Of a DNA stretch of 33,919 bases, positions 31,943-33,919 are shown one piece after another. Position 1 is the first letter of the stretch, and each line of letters begins with the position of its first letter. Source of the DNA: Mogibacterium sp. (GTDB lineage Bacteria > Bacillota > Clostridia > Peptostreptococcales > Anaerovoracaceae); the NCBI GenBank assembly GCA_017433975.1, contig JAFRGD010000032.1:1-33919 (forward strand), in the 5' to 3' direction. The notes beneath the pieces are model-generated. The model searched no databases and had not been told where the DNA came from. It saw only the letters and a list, made by a program, of their open reading frames with translations. Both the position numbers and the translations under genes were made by a program.

Positions 31943-32248
31943 TTAGAAAAGCTCCTTCAGCTCGTCCTTCTGCATGAGGCCGGCTTCTTTGAACGTAACC
32001 TGACCGTTCTTGACGATCATGATGGTCGGGATGCTCATGACCCCGTACTCCCGCGCGGTGTCGATCGCCTCATCGACGTTGAGCTTACAGAACTTGACGT
32101 CGGCGACCTCCGCTGCGAGCGCGTCGATGATCGGGCCCTGCATCTTGCACGGGCCGCACCAGTCCGCATAAAAATCCACGAGGACCGTTCCCCCCGCCTG
32201 GAGGACCTCCGCCTCAAAATTATCATCGTTCAGCATTACAATTGCCAT
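31943..32248 (-). CDS. trxA: Thioredoxin
   Basis: A 101-residue thioredoxin with the WCGPC redox site (Cys31 and Cys34), DFYADWCGPCKM, and the cis-proline motif MSIPTIM. It reduces protein disulfides in the cytoplasm. The ATG at 32248 has AGGAGG seven to nine bases upstream. An earlier in-frame ATG would place the start in the leader. It is first in a short unit with the tautomerase gene. Confidence 0.95.
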   Translation of the reverse strand: MAIVMLNDDNFEAEVLQAGGTVLVDFYADWCGPCKMQGPIIDALAAEVADVKFCKLNVDEAIDTAREYGVMSIPTIMIVKNGQVTFKEAGLMQKDELKELF

Positions 32249-32311
32249 AATAATTACCTCCTGACTTGATTTCCGGTGTTCGTCCGTCACCACGGATCTG
32301 CCGGCAAAGTC

Positions 32312-32340
32312 ATTATATCGTAAAAATCAATTGTACGCAA
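32312..32340 (-). promoter_or_regulatory. Promoter of the thioredoxin unit
   Basis: On the minus strand TTGCGT (32340-32335), a 17-base spacer and a perfect TATAAT (32317-32312) form a plausible sigma-A promoter, 64 bases before the thioredoxin start. The -35 matches only three of six. Confidence 0.55.
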
Positions 32341-32378
32341 CCGACTTTTGAATCTTCACAGAAAACGCACAAACCGTC

Positions 32379-33572
32379 CTATCTGGCCTTGTACCGCTCG
32401 AGTCCGGTGCGGATGAGCCAACACGCGCGCCGCATGTCCGCCGGATTGAGAACGTAGGCGATCCGGATCTCTGACCTGCCGGAGCCTGGTGTGGCGTAAA
32501 AGCCCGACGCCGGCGCGAACATGACCGTTTCATTCTCCTCGTTGAACTCCGTCAGCATGTACAGGAGAAAGTCCTCCGCGTCCTCGACCGGCAGCTCCAT
32601 TGACATGTAGAAAGCTCCGCCCGGTTTCCTGCAGACGACGCCCGGAATCCTCATGATCTCCTCGTACGCCGCGTCCCGGCGCTCCTCATACTCCGCCCGG
32701 ACCTCGTCGTAATATGAAGCCGGCAGCCGGAACAGCGCCGCCGCGCCGACCTGGTCGACCGTCGGTACGCAGAGCCTGCCTTGGGCGATCTTGAGCATGC
32801 CCTCCATGAACTCCCGGTTCGTGGAGGCTGCGTAGCCGATTCTGGCACCGCACGCGGAAAACCGCTTGGAGACTGAATCCACCACGATCAGGCGGTCCCG
32901 GATGTGCTCTACCTGTGCGAAGGTGGAAGGCTTCCGCCCGTCAAAGACGTATTCCCGGTAAGCCTCGTCTGCGATGATCCAGAGGTCGTGGTCCTCGGCA
33001 AACGCGGCGATGACCTCCTTGTCGTCGTCCGTGAGGACGTTTCCGGTCGGATTGCCCGGAGAGATACAGGCGATCGCCTTGGTCGCGTCCGTCAGATGGC
33101 GCTCGAGGAGTTCCCGGTCCGCGTACCGGTATCCGTCCGCCGGAGAGGTCGGTACCGGCGCCACCGAACCGCCTGCCAGCGCGATGAAAGTGGTATAGTT
33201 GGTGTAAAACGGCTCCGGGATCATCACCTGGTCCCCTTTGTTCAGCAGCACGCTGAAGGCCATCGTCAGGGCCTCGGACGCCCCCATGGTGATGATGATG
33301 TCCTGCTCGTCATACGAAACGCCGTAGTCGCGCTCCGTGTAGGCGATGATCGATTGTACGAGGTTCGCGTCCCCCTGGGACTGCTGGTACGCGATGACCT
33401 TCTGGTCGTAGTTCCGGATCGCTCCGATGAAGCACTCCGGCGTTACGATGTCGGGCTGGCCGATGTTGAGTTTGTACACCCGCATGCCCTTGTCTTCCGC
33501 CGCCTTTGCGAGCGGGTTGAATCTCCGGATCGGAGAATACTGCATTGCAGCTACATGATTGCTGATTTTCGT
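32379..33572 (-). CDS. Class I/II PLP-dependent aminotransferase, apparently initiating at ACG
   Basis: A fold-type I aminotransferase with KLNIGQPDIVTPECF near the N-terminus, SPGNPTGNVLT, IIADEAYREYVFD and the Schiff-base lysine in VDSVSKRFSACGARIG. RSEIRIAYV near the end binds the substrate carboxylate. From the first ATG (33545) it has 388 residues, but that ATG has no Shine-Dalgarno site. GGAGG (33584-33580) lies seven bases before an in-frame ACG at 33572-33570, and translation from there begins (M)KISNHVAAMQYSPIRR, matching the start of homologues (M-K-[LI]-S-x-R). ACG is therefore taken as the start, 397 residues. A GGGG-TACG-CCCC hairpin adjoins the Shine-Dalgarno. The substrate is not identified. 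Confidence 0.85.
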   Translation of the reverse strand, partial: TKISNHVAAMQYSPIRRFNPLAKAAEDKGMRVYKLNIGQPDIVTPECFIGAIRNYDQKVIAYQQSQGDANLVQSIIAYTERDYGVSYDEQDIIITMGASEALTMAFSVLLNKGDQVMIPEPFYTNYTTFIALAGGSVAPVPTSPADGYRYADRELLERHLTDATKAIACISPGNPTGNVLTDDDKEVIAAFAEDHDLWIIADEAYREYVFDGRKPSTFAQVEHIRDRLIVVDSVSKRFSACGARIGYAASTNREFMEGMLKIAQGRLCVPTVDQVGAAALFRLPASYYDEVRAEYEERRDAAYEEIMRIPGVVCRKPGGAFYMSMELPVEDAEDFLLYMLTEFNEENETVMFAPASGFYATPGSGRSEIRIAYVLNPADMRRACWLIRTGLERYKAR

Positions 33573-33762
33573 GGCGACACCTCCGGGGCGTACCCCTATT
33601 TCTACTGCTACACTACAAATTCATAGGTCACTGCAAGTTCATTTATATTATAACGCACCAGATAATCGGCCATTTGTCTTTTCAAAAAAACAATCGTTGG
33701 GAGCAACACAAAAGGAGCGTCCGGAGACGCTCCTCTGTTATTTGTTGTGAAAGAACGAGCAA
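33573..33762 (-). promoter_or_regulatory. Intergenic region between tuf and the aminotransferase gene
   Basis: This gap of about 190 bases holds the tuf terminator (33713-33734). On the minus strand it also has a perfect TATAAT (33652-33647) with no good -35, which may be the aminotransferase promoter, and a short GGGG-TACG-CCCC hairpin (33585-33596) just before the Shine-Dalgarno. No gene is seen in it. Confidence 0.45.
33713..33734 (-). terminator. Terminator of tuf
   Basis: AGGAGCGTC and GACGCTCCT form a perfect 9-bp stem with a 4-base loop, followed on the minus strand by TTTTGTGTT. It begins 29 bases after the tuf stop codon. Confidence 0.85.
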
Positions 33763-33919
33763 TTACTCGATGATCTCGGTTACAACGCCGGAACCGACCG
33801 TTCTGCCGCCTTCTCTGATCGCGAAGCGGAGTCCTTCCTCGATCGCGATCGGCGTGATCAGCTCGATCTCCATGATGACGTTGTCGCCAGGCATGCACAT
33901 CTCGGTGCCTTCCGGCAGG
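33763..33919 (-). CDS. tuf: Elongation factor Tu (partial, C-terminal end only)
   Basis: The last 52 codons are in the window and the gene continues past the right edge. The sequence includes [20 protein letters not shown], then the highly conserved [19 protein letters not shown], ending TEIIE. EF-Tu delivers aminoacyl-tRNA to the ribosome. Codon choice and the strong terminator after it fit a highly expressed gene. Confidence 0.97.
   Translation of the reverse strand, partial: LPEGTEMCMPGDNVIMEIELITPIAIEEGLRFAIREGGRTVGSGVVTEIIE

Overview
The window looks like chromosome from a fairly GC-rich Clostridia-type member of the Bacillota. The evidence is strong AGGAGG-type ribosome binding sites, a rimP-nusA-rnpM-infB-rbfA-nrnA-truB-ribF operon, an EcfA1-EcfA2-EcfT energy-coupling module, an ECF sigma factor paired with a membrane beta-propeller protein, and typical Gram-positive protein families. 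The species cannot be named from this sequence. Almost every gene lies on the minus strand; only three plus-strand genes occur, together, at 4737-8541. No tRNA, rRNA, CRISPR array or complete transposase gene was seen.

Layout, left to right. At 1-1912 is the start of a DUF2207 membrane protein gene that runs off the left edge. At 2029-4493 are rpsO and pnp, transcribed rpsO first. At 4737-8541 is a plus-strand island: a GtrA-like membrane protein, a large nested palindrome of about 220 bp, a class III aminotransferase and an FGGY sugar kinase. The island sits between ribF and rpsO, which are neighbours in many related genomes. At 8599-16871 is the rimP-to-ribF operon for transcription, translation, ribosome maturation and cofactor synthesis, with a recognisable promoter before rimP and a strong terminator after ribF. 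At 17016-19721 is a metal-efflux unit: an SmtB/CzrA-type repressor with its operators, a free HMA metallochaperone and a CPC-type P1B ATPase that lacks its own HMA domain.

At 19750-22461 an ECF sigma factor and a transmembrane beta-propeller protein form a two-gene unit with a copy of the same REP-like repeat on each side. A third relative of this repeat acts as the probable pnp terminator at 1974-2004. At 22563-33572 is a long run of minus-strand metabolic genes: an aminotransferase, thioredoxin, a tautomerase, an alpha/beta hydrolase, ecfA1-ecfA2-ecfT, a TrmB methyltransferase fused to a degenerate aminotransferase-like domain, an AbgB-like amidohydrolase, a B3/B4-like protein, an RNA methyltransferase and a lysophospholipase-like hydrolase. 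The window ends inside tuf (EF-Tu), whose terminator is clear.

The most unusual items are the nested palindrome at 5211-5430, the TrmB/pseudo-aminotransferase fusion, the REP-flanked sigma/propeller cassette, an aminotransferase gene that appears to start at ACG, and the island splitting ribF from rpsO. All of these are read from sequence alone and none has been checked against a database.
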